Below the pieces are notes generated by a model that had not been told where the DNA came from, ran no database searches, and saw only the letters and a list, made by a program, of their open reading frames with translations. Below are positions 10,175 to 21,452 of a stretch of 64,000 bases of DNA, piece by piece. This stretch comes from Ligustrum vulgare (lineage: Eukaryota; Streptophyta; Magnoliopsida; Lamiales; Oleaceae): positions 50,643,466-50,707,465 of the forward strand of contig OY743183.1 of the NCBI GenBank assembly GCA_963555705.1, read 5' to 3'. The translations under genes and the position numbers were made by a program. Position 1 is the first letter of the stretch. Each line of letters begins with the position of its first letter.

Positions 10175-12343
10175 TTGAGCCATTGTTCGTCCTCGAACAA
10201 AGATTTGCAAAGAAAGGAATAGGACTCAAACAATAGATTACAATTTAGAGACTTGAGGTTACAACCCACTTTTCTTTAACAAAAATATTCCATTGCATGA
10301 TCGGATTGTGTTCGTGTGTGCTAGAGATACAACGCCCTTTATTTCCCATCCCAATCATGGCTCGATATGGTTTATTTCCTTGCACCTCTCGTGTTTTCTC
10401 ACATCCCAACCATTTATGAGTGACTACGAGGAGAATAATTTCTCCCAACTCCAGTGGAAATCAGTTGCGTAAACCGAGTTGTTCATGGCGTGAATTCAGT
10501 CAACACAGTACCCCCGACCACATTCATAGCACCAACCCTAGACCAAGCAATTCAAACCACTCATAAGCATATGTAATGGGTTTTAACACCCTCACAAGGT
10601 ATTTCTCTCGTCGCACAAAGTGTATAAGGGGTTGAATTTTCGCTCAGCTCTCTGCATGGATAAGTCAGTACCACAGATTGCCTAACTGTCATAACCGGAG
10701 CCAACAATAACACAAGTGCAAAGCGAATGTCTTTATTTGGTTGTAGTGGGGCTTCGGGTCAGGTAGGATAAAAGGATATATTTAGGCTGAGTCGAGAAGG
10801 AATTTCGTAAACTAAGTCAATTCAAAATAACATTACTTCCTTCACCCTTAATATGATCTTTATTGTTTCCCGCTACCCAACTCTATTTACACTTGAATCT
10901 CATCTTTTCCTTTCTTTTTTTTTTTCACAAGTTGAGTGTTTGACATCCTCAACTACTAATTTTCATGACTAAACTTCCTTTTTATTGCTTTTTCTCTTTC
11001 GATTATAGACTGCAACTTTTTTTTTTTCAAATCATTAGGCAGTCATCAATTGGCACAAGATAGAATTACAATCCTCTGAATTCAGTCAATTACACAACCA
11101 TTGCCTAACACAAGATAATCATCTCAACTTCTTAGACTTAGACCATAGCACAATCCTCAATCAACAAAAGCTTGCGAATCCCTTCTCTTATGGGTTCAAA
11201 ACAGAGACAATGCAAAAGAAAGGGTATTCGTGGCTTGTAGCGTGGCATAAAAATTCAAAGAAAGGCTAAGGCTCAAACGGGCTTCTAATGGTCCATGTAG
11301 CAAGGTAGACTCTTTTAGCAAGTCAAATTTGGCTTAACCTATTGCTTTTGCTATAATTTGCACTTGAATCAAGAAGCTACAAAGGTATGCACAAGAAAGC
11401 ACATCCAAGCATAACCCAACCATGCAGGATACACATCAAAGAATTACGAGCTCATAAGTATTAAAAACAACTCTTAGGCTCAAAAGCTCACAAATTATGG
11501 TTTTCATGTGTTTCTCCCATCCAATTATGAGTTATAGGTCATTGCTTGATCTTCATTCCAAATCTAAGTCCATTGGTCGAGGATAAAGGTTAAAAGTATT
11601 CAAACCATCACTACTCACAAAAGTATAATAATTGGGACGTTCAGGGTTATATATGAAGGAATAATCTGTCTATTGTAGGTTGGGTTGACTAGGTTGTAGA
11701 TATTTAACAATTTTTTTACTTTTCATTTTCAACCTTTTTGTGAGGCTTTGGACGAGATGATCTCTATGTGCCCAATTTATATCCAATTATGCAATGATTT
11801 TTCAAAAAATGAACCAAAAGTGGGGCCGCTTCCTATCAAAGATTAAAATGGATGCTGACTCAAACTGAATTTTAACGTTTCGACTACAGAAAGAAGATAA
11901 AGATATTAAGCTTACAATCAATTCCCCCCCACACTTAGACAAAACAATGTCCTCATTGAAAAGCAAAACAATAAAAGGGGGAAAACAAATTTTTAAATTT
12001 GAAATTTCTGGATTTACGGCCGTAAAGATGTGTCTTACGGCCGTAATCAGGCCTCTGAAAATTTTGGAGAAAGGTTAATTACGGCCGTAAAGATGTGTCT
12101 TACGGTCGTAAGGTGGTTTCTGAATAAATGTTTAAAAATTGAATTACGACCGTAAGGTGTGTCATACGGCCGTAAGGTTGCCTCTGAGTTTTTTTTTTTT
12201 TGAAATGACTAAATAAAAGTAAAATAACTAAAAATGCAAATACGAAAATAAAGAGTCGAGGAGGTAAATAAACTCCCCTCTCGGGTTGCCTCCCGAGCAG
12301 CGCCGCTGTTTACAGTTGTTGGCTCGACTGAGTCCTTTCTCAT
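10175..12343 (-). other. Non-coding 3' internal region of Gypsy-1
   Basis: About 2.2 kb between the protease frame and the polypurine tract with no supported ORF. This is where an autonomous element would have RT, RNase H and integrase. A second purine tract (plus strand CCCCCCCC at about 11933-11941, followed by ACACTTAGAC) resembles the one at the LTR (CCCCCC, ACACTTGAGC) with similar flanks, suggesting an internal duplication. Three palindrome pairs lie beside it. Confidence 0.7.
12014..12175. promoter_or_regulatory. Internal paired palindrome array of Gypsy-1
   Basis: Six TTACGGCCGTAA-like sites start at 12014, 12035, 12079, 12100, 12144 and 12164: three pairs, 20-21 bp within a pair and exactly 65 bp between pairs. 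Each pair is followed by TTTCTG or CCTCTG. The regular 65-bp period shows tandem duplication of one unit. Confidence 0.85.
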
Positions 12344-13153
12344 TCAACTGGGATTGGGTGGATTCCAAAAGCTTAATTTCTTCTTCATGCTCTTCATCAG
12401 TGCCAGCAAAATAGGGGGTAGAGATTTTTCATCAGAGACTGGTAATGAGATGGATGAGATTTTACCTGATTTCGGTAACTTTGGACAGTTCTTTCCACCA
12501 ATATCGAGAACTTCCTGTACTAAAGAGTCATTCACATTAATAGAATAAACATGATCATCATCAAAAAATTTCACGGAATCATAAATATTGAATTGAACAA
12601 TTTCATTATCAAATTCCATGGAAAGTGTGCCACTACTAACATCTATCTTAGTCTTAGATGTCTTTAGGAATGGTCTCCCTAACAAAATAGGAGTGAAATT
12701 GGGGGAGTGGTCATCATTCATGTCCAATACATAAAAATCTACAGGAAATACTAACCCTCCTACTTGCACTAGAATGTCTTCAACTACCCCGTCAGGATAA
12801 GCATTAGAACGATCGGCTAGTTGAATTATAACATTAGTTTCAATCAGTTTGGCAAGTTTTAATGAAGCATAGGTGGACCTAGGCATGACATTGATAGATG
12901 CACCTAAGTCTATTAAAGCACGATTTATTTTCTTATTACCTATTTGAGTAAACATACCTGGATCCTTGCACTTGGGAGGTAATTTTCTTTGAAGAAGTGT
13001 AGATACAAACTCACCCATTCTTACCATCTCATTTCCCACCAGTTTCCGTTTGCTAGTGCATAAATCTTTTAAAAATTTTGCATACCGGGGAACTTGCTTG
13101 ATGGCCTCCAATAGCGGGATATTGATTTCAACCTTCCTAAACATTTCTAACAT
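12344..13153 (-). CDS. Gypsy-1 aspartic protease region (Athila type)
   Basis: An open frame of 269 codons on the minus strand. A segment typical of the Athila gag-protease linker (VPRYAKFLKDLCTSKRK) comes first. The catalytic motif ALIDLGASINVMP follows at about residues 80-92, and ILLGRPFL, the second conserved protease motif, at about residue 157. It should cleave the Gag polyprotein inside the particle. It is out of frame with gag by one indel near 13155-13225, so it is broken off or needs a frameshift. No RT follows; the frame ends at 12344 and non-coding sequence begins. Confidence 0.85.
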   Translation of the reverse strand: MLEMFRKVEINIPLLEAIKQVPRYAKFLKDLCTSKRKLVGNEMVRMGEFVSTLLQRKLPPKCKDPGMFTQIGNKKINRALIDLGASINVMPRSTYASLKLAKLIETNVIIQLADRSNAYPDGVVEDILVQVGGLVFPVDFYVLDMNDDHSPNFTPILLGRPFLKTSKTKIDVSSGTLSMEFDNEIVQFNIYDSVKFFDDDHVYSINVNDSLVQEVLDIGGKNCPKLPKSGKISSISLPVSDEKSLPPILLALMKSMKKKLSFWNPPNPS

Positions 13154-13224
13154 GTCCTTTTCTTTGCTCTCTTTGTTTGTCTTTGCTAACCTACTAGGAA
13201 AAGGTGGGGGTGTTAGGTTAACAT

Positions 13225-14721
13225 TTAAATGGAGTTAGTTTTTACCTGAGGGTTTTGCGAAGTGTCATTTCTCTTCCCGACTCCTTCCTTTTCACCTTCC
13301 TCCATTTCAGGTGCAGCCGATTCCAATTGCGGACCATCAATTTCCTTTCCACTCCAGAGAATTATGGCGCTCACGTTTTTGGGATTCACCTCGGGCTGTG
13401 ATGGTAGCTTCCCTCCAGATTGTGCCTCCAATCTATTTATGGCAGTGGCCATTTGGCTCATTTGATTTTCCCGGTTTTGAATGCTTGACTTGGTATCCTG
13501 TTGGAATTGCATCGTGTTAGTTGCCAACATTTTAACCATATCCTCAAGAGACGTACCTGAATTTTGAGGTTTTTGTTGATATTGTCCCTGTGGTTGGAAA
13601 GTCCCTTATTGCTGGAATTGTCCTTGTGGCTTGTTTGAGTTAAAACCCGGGGGTTTGTTATTCCCATAACTTAGATTGGGGTGATCCCTCCAGCCAGGGT
13701 TATAGGTATTGGAGTACGGGTTGTATTGCTGTTTTGGAAATGGAAACCCTTCTGCAACCTTTACATGTTCGCCATTCTCCTCTTGCAACACCGGACAGGT
13801 ATCCGTTGGATGTCCAAAGTTTGAACAAATTCCGCATGCTTTGACCTGATTCGAGTTCCCTACAGCAAGCTGCTTAACGAGATTGGTTAGTTCATATAAT
13901 TGACCTTCGATATTGGAACTACTTACCTCGTTCACTCGGCGGACTTGGGAGTCTCGGGTTGAATTGAATTGCTGAGTATTTTCTGCCATATTAGAGATTA
14001 AAGCCCGCGCTTGTTCCGGTGTCTTGTCCATCAGTGCTCCTCCACTTGCGGCATCTATCATGTTTCTATCCATCGGTGCTAAGCCTTCGTAGAAATACTG
14101 CACCAGGAGTTGCTCACTGATCTGATGGTGGGGGCAGCTCGAAATGAGTTTCTTGAAGCGCTCTAAGTACTCATATAATGTCTCGCCATTGCTTTGGCGA
14201 ACCCCGCAAATCTCCTTCCGGATTGTCCCCGCCCTAGATGCAGGGAAGTATTTTTCCAAAAAGAGTCTTTTCATGTCGTTCCAAGTAGTACCTGTTCCCG
14301 ATGGTAGGCAATAGAGCTAGTCGGTGGCGGCATCCTTCAATGAGAATGGGAAGGCTCTCATTTTTATTTGCTCCTCGGTAATGCCCGTTGGCCTCATACT
14401 GTCGCAAATCATATGAAACTCCTTTAGATGTCTATATGGATCTTCACTGGCATGTCCCCAAAAAGTAGGTAGAAGGTGGATCAACCCGGATTTTAGCTCA
14501 AAGGTTCTTCCTTCTTCTACCGTTGGAAAAGTGATACATAAGGGCTGTTGAGCTACATCGGGAGTAGCCAGTTGTTTAAGAGTTCTATTGTCGATGTTGT
14601 TAGCTGCCATTTGTCGTGCTGCTCTCCTTTGCTGTCGAAAAGTCCTCTCAATTTCTGGGTCAAGATCAAAAAGTTCACAATTAGTTGACCGAATTTTAAG
14701 CATATAAGCAAAGGAGCACAA
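13225..14721 (-). pseudogene. Gypsy-1 gag (broken by stops)
   Basis: A single reading frame on the minus strand, interrupted by a TAG at 14317-14319 and a TAA at 13606-13608. It contains the retrotransposon gag core (WNDMKRLFLEKYFPAS, then ERFKKLISSCPHHQ) and a cysteine cluster (CGICSNFGHPTDTCP) that fits a CCHC zinc knuckle, then a Gln/Asn-rich C-terminal part. It forms the virus-like particle. The first ATG after the primer site is at 14721; another at 14610 (MAANNIDN) is a plausible start. The TAG is a G-to-A type change expected from cytosine deamination. Identified by motif order and by position between primer site and protease. Confidence 0.85.
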
Positions 14722-14834
14722 AAATAATAATTATTTTTTTTTGAAAAATTATATAAATAAAATAGAAAATAAAATAAAAATAAAATAAATGCAGAAAAAT
14801 AAAATTCTAATTGATTAAACACTAAATTGGATAA

Positions 14835-14855
14835 CCGTTCCCCGGCAACGGCGCC
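14835..14855 (-). other. Gypsy-1 primer-binding site (tRNA-Asp type)
   Basis: On the minus strand TGGCGCCGTTGCCGGGGA lies a few bases inside the 5' LTR. It is the standard primer site of Athila/Tat gypsy elements, complementary to the 3' end of tRNA-Asp. Confidence 0.9.
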
Positions 14856-14862
14856 AAAAATT

Positions 14863-16257
14863 TGATGCGTGTCGCAATGCACCAAAATAATAAATAATTC
14901 CTTACTCGCTAAATATTAATTAATAATTTAGTAGTGAGAGTAAGGGTCGATCCCACGAGGAACGGAAACTAATTTTAGTTGTTCGATCAATTAGAATGGA
15001 ATGAGGGGTTTTGTTGTTTGAATTGCTTGAATGAAAATTATGCATAAAATAAATAATTAAATATGACTAGAGAATTAATATGAGAAGAAATCTTGTTCTC
15101 GGGTTCGGTTGTGCCCTCAATTAATGTTATACTTTTCCTTGTAACGTGTTTCTATTCCTAATTCAATTATCAATTATAAATAATCAACAAGCTCTGATTA
15201 TCTAAATTCTTCCTTATGTGTATTGATTCAAAATAAGCTCTTTGAACCAATTCTAACCATGGACAATCCTAAACAAGCTCTTAGGATTTAATGCACGACT
15301 AGTATGAAAATTTAGAAGAATAGATTGAATTGGATCGTTAATTACACAAGCTCGAATTAATCAATCCAAGTTGAATTATTACTAAACCTGCACGAGATTT
15401 ATTTGCTACTAAAGTAAAGATTCAATGACAATTACGGATCAAGAATCTAAACATAGCATATTCATGAATCCAAAGATGAATAATCCAATTGGCCAAATTA
15501 AACTATTAATCAAATAAACTCAATGAACATTCAAAACATAATAATCCAACAATTGAAATAAAGTAATATATTCACGCTACTAATTTGTAAGAAAAGAAAA
15601 TAACATAATTAAGTTAACACAACTTCCCCTTTGAACAAGATATGGAATTTAGCCTAGGATGGTTGTGGTATATTCTTTAAATTGCTTCATGGATTCCCCT
15701 TGCTTTTGATGCTCTTGTGCTAAAAAAATCTCTCAAGAATACTCTATATTTTGTTCTCAATTTTCCTCAATGTCTAGCCTCTTTCAAAATAATAAAACTC
15801 TATTTTTGTTGTAATGAAATTCCCTTTTTATAGCCTCAATTTCGTGCACTAGCTTTGGGCTCAAGAAATCCCAAAATTATGGAAATAATTGAAATATGGA
15901 AATTTTGACTGAAATAGTTACGGCCGTAACACGATTTCTGCATAATTCTCGCAAATTGAAGTTACGGCCGTAACATATCCACTTACGGCCGTAAAGAGGT
16001 TTCTGCTGATTTCCTTCTTGCTTCAACAACACTTTTACGGCCGTGACTTTGTTACCTTACGGCCGTAACTGTATTTGTACCTAAGTCCCCAATCTTCAGT
16101 TTTGCGTGCATTTTGGTCATTTTTTCTTCTTTTCTCTTCTTTTATGATCCTATATAATATAAAATATAAAATACATTAATAATACTTAGATAGAATCACA
16201 TTATTGCGTATTCAAGGATATAAGTGCATCAAATAAACGTTAATATAACACTTATCA
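14863..16257 (-). mobile_element. Gypsy-1 5' LTR (1395 bp)
   Basis: Partner of 8746-10161. It holds five palindromes starting at 15918, 15962, 15983, 16035 and 16057. The lone one at 15918 corresponds to a pair in the other LTR that has collapsed by a 20-bp deletion between repeats. Promoter and poly(A) functions are expected here; no TATA box is assigned. Confidence 0.92.
15918..16068. promoter_or_regulatory. Paired palindrome array in Gypsy-1 5' LTR
   Basis: Five TTACGGCCGTAA-like sites: one single followed by two pairs spaced 21 and 22 bp. Same position within the LTR as the array at 9802-9972. Confidence 0.8.
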
Positions 16258-16926
16258 TCAATTTTGGTTATGTCTCCAATTTATTCTCCTACTATGGACT
16301 ACGTTTCATGTAGTGATTGCACTTAGGAGAATAGAAGGGAGATGCTAACGAAATTTAAATGTGAAATAGAGACAGTAACAGGAACAGTTGACACAACTTG
16401 CAACTCACAAATCAGTGTTGAATGGTTAAGGTCATTACCTTTAGAGTTGTATCAATAAAGGGTTAGAACATTGCTATGCCAGTTATTTGTGTCATTTCGT
16501 TTTTGCTACCAACCAAAAGTGAGAATGGAATCAGACAAGAGTTGGATCAAATTGAATAGACAACGGGCCAAATCAACTGAATTTGCAAATGGAGTGACAA
16601 TATTTATTCGAAAGGTAAGGCCGTTAACAAATGACAGTGGAATGATATTTTATCTATTTAATAAATCTGTGAACCGGGTCAAACAGAAAGTAATTGATTA
16701 TCCATCGAAAGAAAAAACTCCTAAGAAAAAGTTGGTTCCCAAAGTAATCATCACACCCTTCAGGATGTGTCGTCCTTGGGTCGGGATAGTTATTCCTAAT
16801 TGTGTGTAGATCAAAAAATCACTTGCTAAATGGCTTGGTTCACGATCAGAGACTTTGTCTTGGGACCGGAGAAGAACAGTCGATCAAATTGACCATTGAA
16901 GAACCAATGTGTAGAGATAACAGTTT
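16258..16926 (+). other. Possible transposase-associated fragment
   Basis: A 112-codon frame at 16471-16809 includes MESDKSWIKLNRQRAKST and EFANGVTIFI. This resembles the start of the transposase-associated domain of plant CACTA elements (K-S-W, then E-F-x-x-G-V-x-x-F). The usual downstream Cys cluster is not seen, and neither transposase nor CACTA ends are nearby. It may be an exon of a dead element or chance similarity. Confidence 0.2.
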
Positions 16927-17337
16927 GAGAATTACACACCAATTTCCTCTTCAATTAACTTCACATGAACTTTTAATGTTCAAGAAATAATTGAGACAAT
17001 AAGAAAATAAAATAATACAAAATTTACGGACCACCATAACTTTTTCACCATATAATAAATTGTTACAATTATATAGACTTTGCATTCACCAAGCCCTCCA
17101 AATATTGTAAGAAAAATAACTAAGCTTTACAACATTTAAATTTTTTTACATCTTTATACAACTCACAAAAAAATCAAGAAAAATCAAGATACTGAATTAT
17201 ATTTTTCTCACAAAACTCTCTAATCAATGTGTTACAAAAAAAGAGAATAATACGTGTATTTATATTAATTCACGTAATGACTTTTACCTAAATCATGTTG
17301 GAGAGTCCTTTCCTTGGTCAACTATCAATTGCTTGAT
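16927..17337 (-). mobile_element. Copia 3' LTR, left part
   Basis: Matches 27265-27674 (shared GAATTACACACCAATT, CACATGAACTTTT and AAATCATGTTGGAGAG). It breaks off at GCTTGAT (17331-17337) and resumes at 25825 after the insertion. Confidence 0.85.
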
Positions 17338-17387
17338 GGAGAATGCTAGACTTACTAACAAAACATACTAACAACTTACTAACAAAC
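17338..17387. repeat. Left terminal inverted repeat of the insertion
   Basis: Starts GGAGAATGCTAGACTTACTA and carries three TACTAAC motifs. It pairs imperfectly with 25766-25815. Confidence 0.55.
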
Positions 17388-17534
17388 ATAAAATAACTAT
17401 TTTACCCTTAAAAAAAATAAGGATATAACTTATCTAACCAATACCTTATTTAACATATTATTCTACTAAGTTTAATATATAATAAAATTCTTGAAAAATA
17501 ATTTTTATAAATTATTTTATAATTAAAAAATATT

Positions 17535-17805
17535 ATGCCTGTTTATGATCCACATATACTTCACGAAAAAAGAAAAAAATTTAATTAGAAGTTTACATAG
17601 AGAATATTTAGAATTAGAAAGATTAGGAAGAGACTTAAATACTGATCCTATTGCTATAGAAAAATATAAAGAAATTAAAAGGCTAGTTTTACAACATAAT
17701 GAATATTTAAGATTAAAAGAAGAAAACTTGATAAGACAAGAAGATAATAGATATATGGATGAATTTGAAGAAAGATTTTTAAGAAGATTAAGACAAAGAT
17801 TATAA
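17535..17805 (+). pseudogene. EPRV-1 small leader ORF (frameshifted)
   Basis: An ATG at 17535 begins MPVYDPH and stops after 17 codons. The frame starting at 17545 stays open to 17805 with a highly charged helical sequence (LHREYLELERLGRDLNTD, then EEFLRRLRQRL-like end). A one-base slip in the A-rich run around 17565-17578 probably separates the two. The product would be about 85-90 residues and coiled-coil-like. The MP-x-Y start and size recall the MPGYTI ORFs of EPRV-2, so they may be homologous. It lies just upstream of the primer site. Function unknown. Confidence 0.5.
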
Positions 17806-17847
17806 TTCCGCAAAATAAAAATTTCACTTTCACGATCCAGCTCACAG

Positions 17848-17860
17848 TGATATCAGAGCC
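17848..17860 (+). other. EPRV-1 primer-binding site (tRNA-Met type)
   Basis: TGATATCAGAGCC differs by one base from the TGGTATCAGAGCC site complementary to initiator tRNA-Met. That site starts minus-strand synthesis in all caulimovirids and defines position 1 of their genomes. It lies 32 bp before the capsid frame. Confidence 0.85.
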
Positions 17861-17891
17861 TGTAGTTATACTTAAAAATATATTTAGAAAA

Positions 17892-20800
17892 ATGTCTAAA
17901 AAATTACCAATAATAGAACCTAGAGTATATAATTATAAATCCAAAGATTTACCAAATAATAGTCATTGACCATTAATAACTGAAACATATGGAAAATTTA
18001 TACCATTTATACTATTAGGAGAAGGAGGATTTGGAGAACATAAACAATTAAACTGGACAAATTTATTTTTACTAAATAAATTAGGAATAAGTTTAGATAA
18101 AACTACAGAACAAAATTTAGAACAAGCAAAAAACCCAGAACAAGTTCAAGAAATTATCAAAAATTTACCATTAGAAATAAGACAAATGATAGAAATAACT
18201 AATGATTATAAGGATATAAACAAAAATATACCTACACAAATATTAGAAGTAAAAAATATGTAAATAACTTATCAAAACAATTAATAACCTTAGAAAACCA
18301 AATTAAATAAAATAACTGAAAAAATAAATAAAATAGAAAATATGGTAGGAGTATATGAAAACCCAATAGAAATTATAGAACAAAAAACTATTATAAAATA
18401 AATAAATATGATAAGAACAATTAAAGAAGAAGAAATAGGGAAAAATGATTTACATAAAAGAATAGATAATATACAACAAAATATTGGAATTATAAACCAA
18501 AATATAACAAAAATATATGATGAAATGGAAAAAAGAAAACCTAAAAGAATAATAACTGACAAAGAATTTAAAGCCATCAATAGATTAGGAATAAATATGA
18601 TTACTGAACAAATAGAAAAATTTATGGAAAATCCTAAAAAAGAAGGTGAAGAAGATTACATAACAGAAGAAGATTATATAGAAAAATTTAAAAATCTTAA
18701 AATAGAAGAAATTAATATGAATGAACAACAAAGAGCTTTAATACCAGCAGGACAAAATCCACCAGAATATATACAACAACCAGGAACTAACCAAGTTAAA
18801 AAAGAAAATACAAGTAATACTAATCCACAAAATACACCAGAAATTTATATGAATCAAAGACAAAACACAAATTTCAAAACAAATAATTTTATACCACAAC
18901 AAAAATATTACACCAAGCCAAATAAAAATTACCCTATAGAATATACACCATGGAGAAGTATGGAAACACAAATTAGTTCAGAAGGAAGATGGATAGATTT
19001 AGGATGTGTGCAAGATGTAGATCATGAATTAGAATTATGGATGAAATCTATGGCTATGATGGCCTATACCAAAGAATTAACAGGAAAGCAATTACAATTA
19101 ATGTTAGAAAATACATTTATAGGAACCACTGCAAGATGGTGGGGAAATTTAACAGAAACTTATATAGGACAAGTTAGAGGAAATGAACAAGATGAAATAG
19201 GAACTATTTTAAGCAGATATGAAGATGCATTAAAAAGAGAATATACATTAGTAATAGACAGAGATACCAAAATTAGCTCAAGACTAAGACATAGATATTT
19301 ATTAGAAAATCTATCAATATGTGATATGTGTTACTTTAAACAATTTGCATGTGAATTTAGAGAATATTTTGAAAAAGCAGAATATAATCAAGAAACATAT
19401 GGTATGGAAATTATGAACCAAATATTCTTTAAATTACCAAACCCATGGAATTTAGAATTATTTAAGGACTGAGAAAAATTAGAAATACCATTAAGTAATA
19501 ATAGTTTAGGAGCAAGAATACAATTTATAGAAATGAGACAACAAGAAAAATGTATGGAAGCAAATAATATGATAAAATTCCATAAAACAAGTAAAAAATC
19601 ATTATGCTGTGATAAATTACAATATAAACCAACACAATGGGGATGTCATCTAGAAAGAAAATATAAGAAAAAGAAATATTATAGAAAAGATAAATTTAGA
19701 AATAAATTTAATAAATTTAATAAATATAAAAAACCATATAATAAAAAATTTAAAAGGTATAGAGTACCATACAAGAGATATTTAAGGCAAAAACAAAACA
19801 AAACTAAAACATACCCTAAAAATCCTAGAAAATGTAAATGCTATTCATGTGGAGAAATATGACATATATCCCCAGAATGTCCTAAGAAAGATAAAAAGAA
19901 AAATATGATGTATATCTCATTAATAGAAAAAGAAAATTATAACTTATTACCTATTGAACAAGAAGAAGAATGGGAAGAAATTCCTGAAGATGAAGAAATT
20001 TATGAATTAGAAGAACATGAAGTAATAAATACAATAATGAAATTAGAATCTTCAGAAGAAAGTGAATCTAATAAATCTAGTGAAGAAGAATATTTATATA
20101 TAAATATGATTAGACAAATTAGTGAAGAAGGTACATCTAAAGAATATGAATATCAATTAGAAGAAAATGAAGAACAACTAAATGAAAGATTAATATTTAA
20201 TCCTAAAATGTATGAGAAGATCTTAAAATCAAAATTAGATGTAGAACCAAAAAAAATATTTAATTTACCATTTTGGCAGAAAAACAAAGAAATAGCATAT
20301 GTAGCAAGAAACCATAGTCACCCTATAGACATAAGAGATACTACAGGAAATACATTAATACCTATAATAAATGAAGAAATTATAAGACAAGAAATAAACC
20401 TATTGAGTCCTGAACTAAAAGGAAAAATAAAGAACATATATTTAGGAGCCGTACAAATTATAGCAAAAGCCTATTTTAGAGAAGGAATAGATACACCTAT
20501 AGAATTCTATATTATGGATGATAGAATTGTAAGTTCAGTACAAGATGCTCTAATAGGAATTGTAACAGGAAACTTAATGTACCAAAAAGTAAAATTTACA
20601 ATAAGACCAAATTTCAGCATAAGTATGGGAGAACAAAATAAAAATAAAGCCTTAACATTATATTACAGGTTAAGAGGGATAGATATGGAACCAGGAAGTA
20701 AAACTATAAGTTTAACTATTAGAACAATATATGCTTTTACTAGTAAACATGAAGTAAAAATTAAGAATGCTACAAGAACACATATAATAGAACCCATATT

Positions 20801-21452
20801 TCAGAATTTATTGGAATACAAACCAGCTAAAGAAAATCCAAGAATGACAATACCAGAAGATATAGAAATAGATTTCAATCAAGCTAGAAGATTAGTAAAT
20901 ATGGATAAACCACAAATAGAATTTGGAAGAAGATCAATTAGCCTAAGAAGAAATACTAGTACAAGATCATTACCTGAAATAGAAAATAGAAATGATTCAG
21001 AAAAACAAATAATGACAAAAATACATAGAAAGATACCAAGAATGAATTTATCTAAAAGAAATGAGACAAAACAATTTGAAGTTATGATAGAAATTAGAAT
21101 AAATGGAAAATGGAAAGAGCAGAAAGTATTAATAGATACTGGAGCAACTGTATCTCATATAAAAGAAAACATAATAGGAGACTTAGAACTTAAAGTAACG
21201 AATAATTCAATTCAAATACAAGATTACTTTGGAAATATTCATCCCATGGATACTTATGTAGAATTACCAATAAGAATAAATAAAAGAAATGAAATAATCA
21301 TAAACATGTATGTAGAACATACAGGAAAGGTAAATACGGAATTACTATTAGGAACATATTTCTTAGAGCAAGTAAAACCATATTACATAAAAGATGATAG
21401 AATGCTATTAACAATACAAAATGAAAATCTAGTCATACCAAGGTTATTATGA
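17892..21452 (+). pseudogene. EPRV-1 capsid-movement-protease polyprotein
   Basis: One frame of about 1186 codons with these domains in order. (a) N-terminal helical part (17892-18800). (b) Capsid core (about 18950-19500, with WIDLGCVQD and TTARWWGNL). (c) Very basic tail and a CCHC zinc knuckle (CYSCGEI...H....C, about 19845-19890) for RNA binding. (d) Movement protein of the 30K superfamily (about 20240-20660, motif AYFREGIDTPI). (e) Retropepsin-like domain (LIDTGATVSH at about 21129, LLLGTYFL at about 21346). Breaks are TGA at 17967, a compensating frameshift block at about 18255-18310, TAA at 18402, and TGA at 19470 and 19860. The end overlaps the next ORF as ATGA, as in active viruses. 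Domain identity is from family motifs. Confidence 0.85.

Larger units (their letters stand above)
8746..16257 (-). mobile_element. Gypsy-1: Athila-like LTR retrotransposon lacking pol
   Basis: A complete element, 7512 bp, on the minus strand. The LTRs start TGATGCGTGTCGCAATGCACC (plus-strand reading) and end ACACTTATCA. A perfect 5-bp target duplication TCAAT flanks it (8741-8745 and 16258-16262). The primer site fits tRNA-Asp, as in Athila/Tat lineages, and the protease has the DLGAS motif of that group. Only gag and protease are present; about 2.2 kb of non-coding DNA replaces RT, RNase H and integrase. It must depend on a partner's polymerase. The LTRs are very similar, so the insertion is recent. 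Confidence 0.92.
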
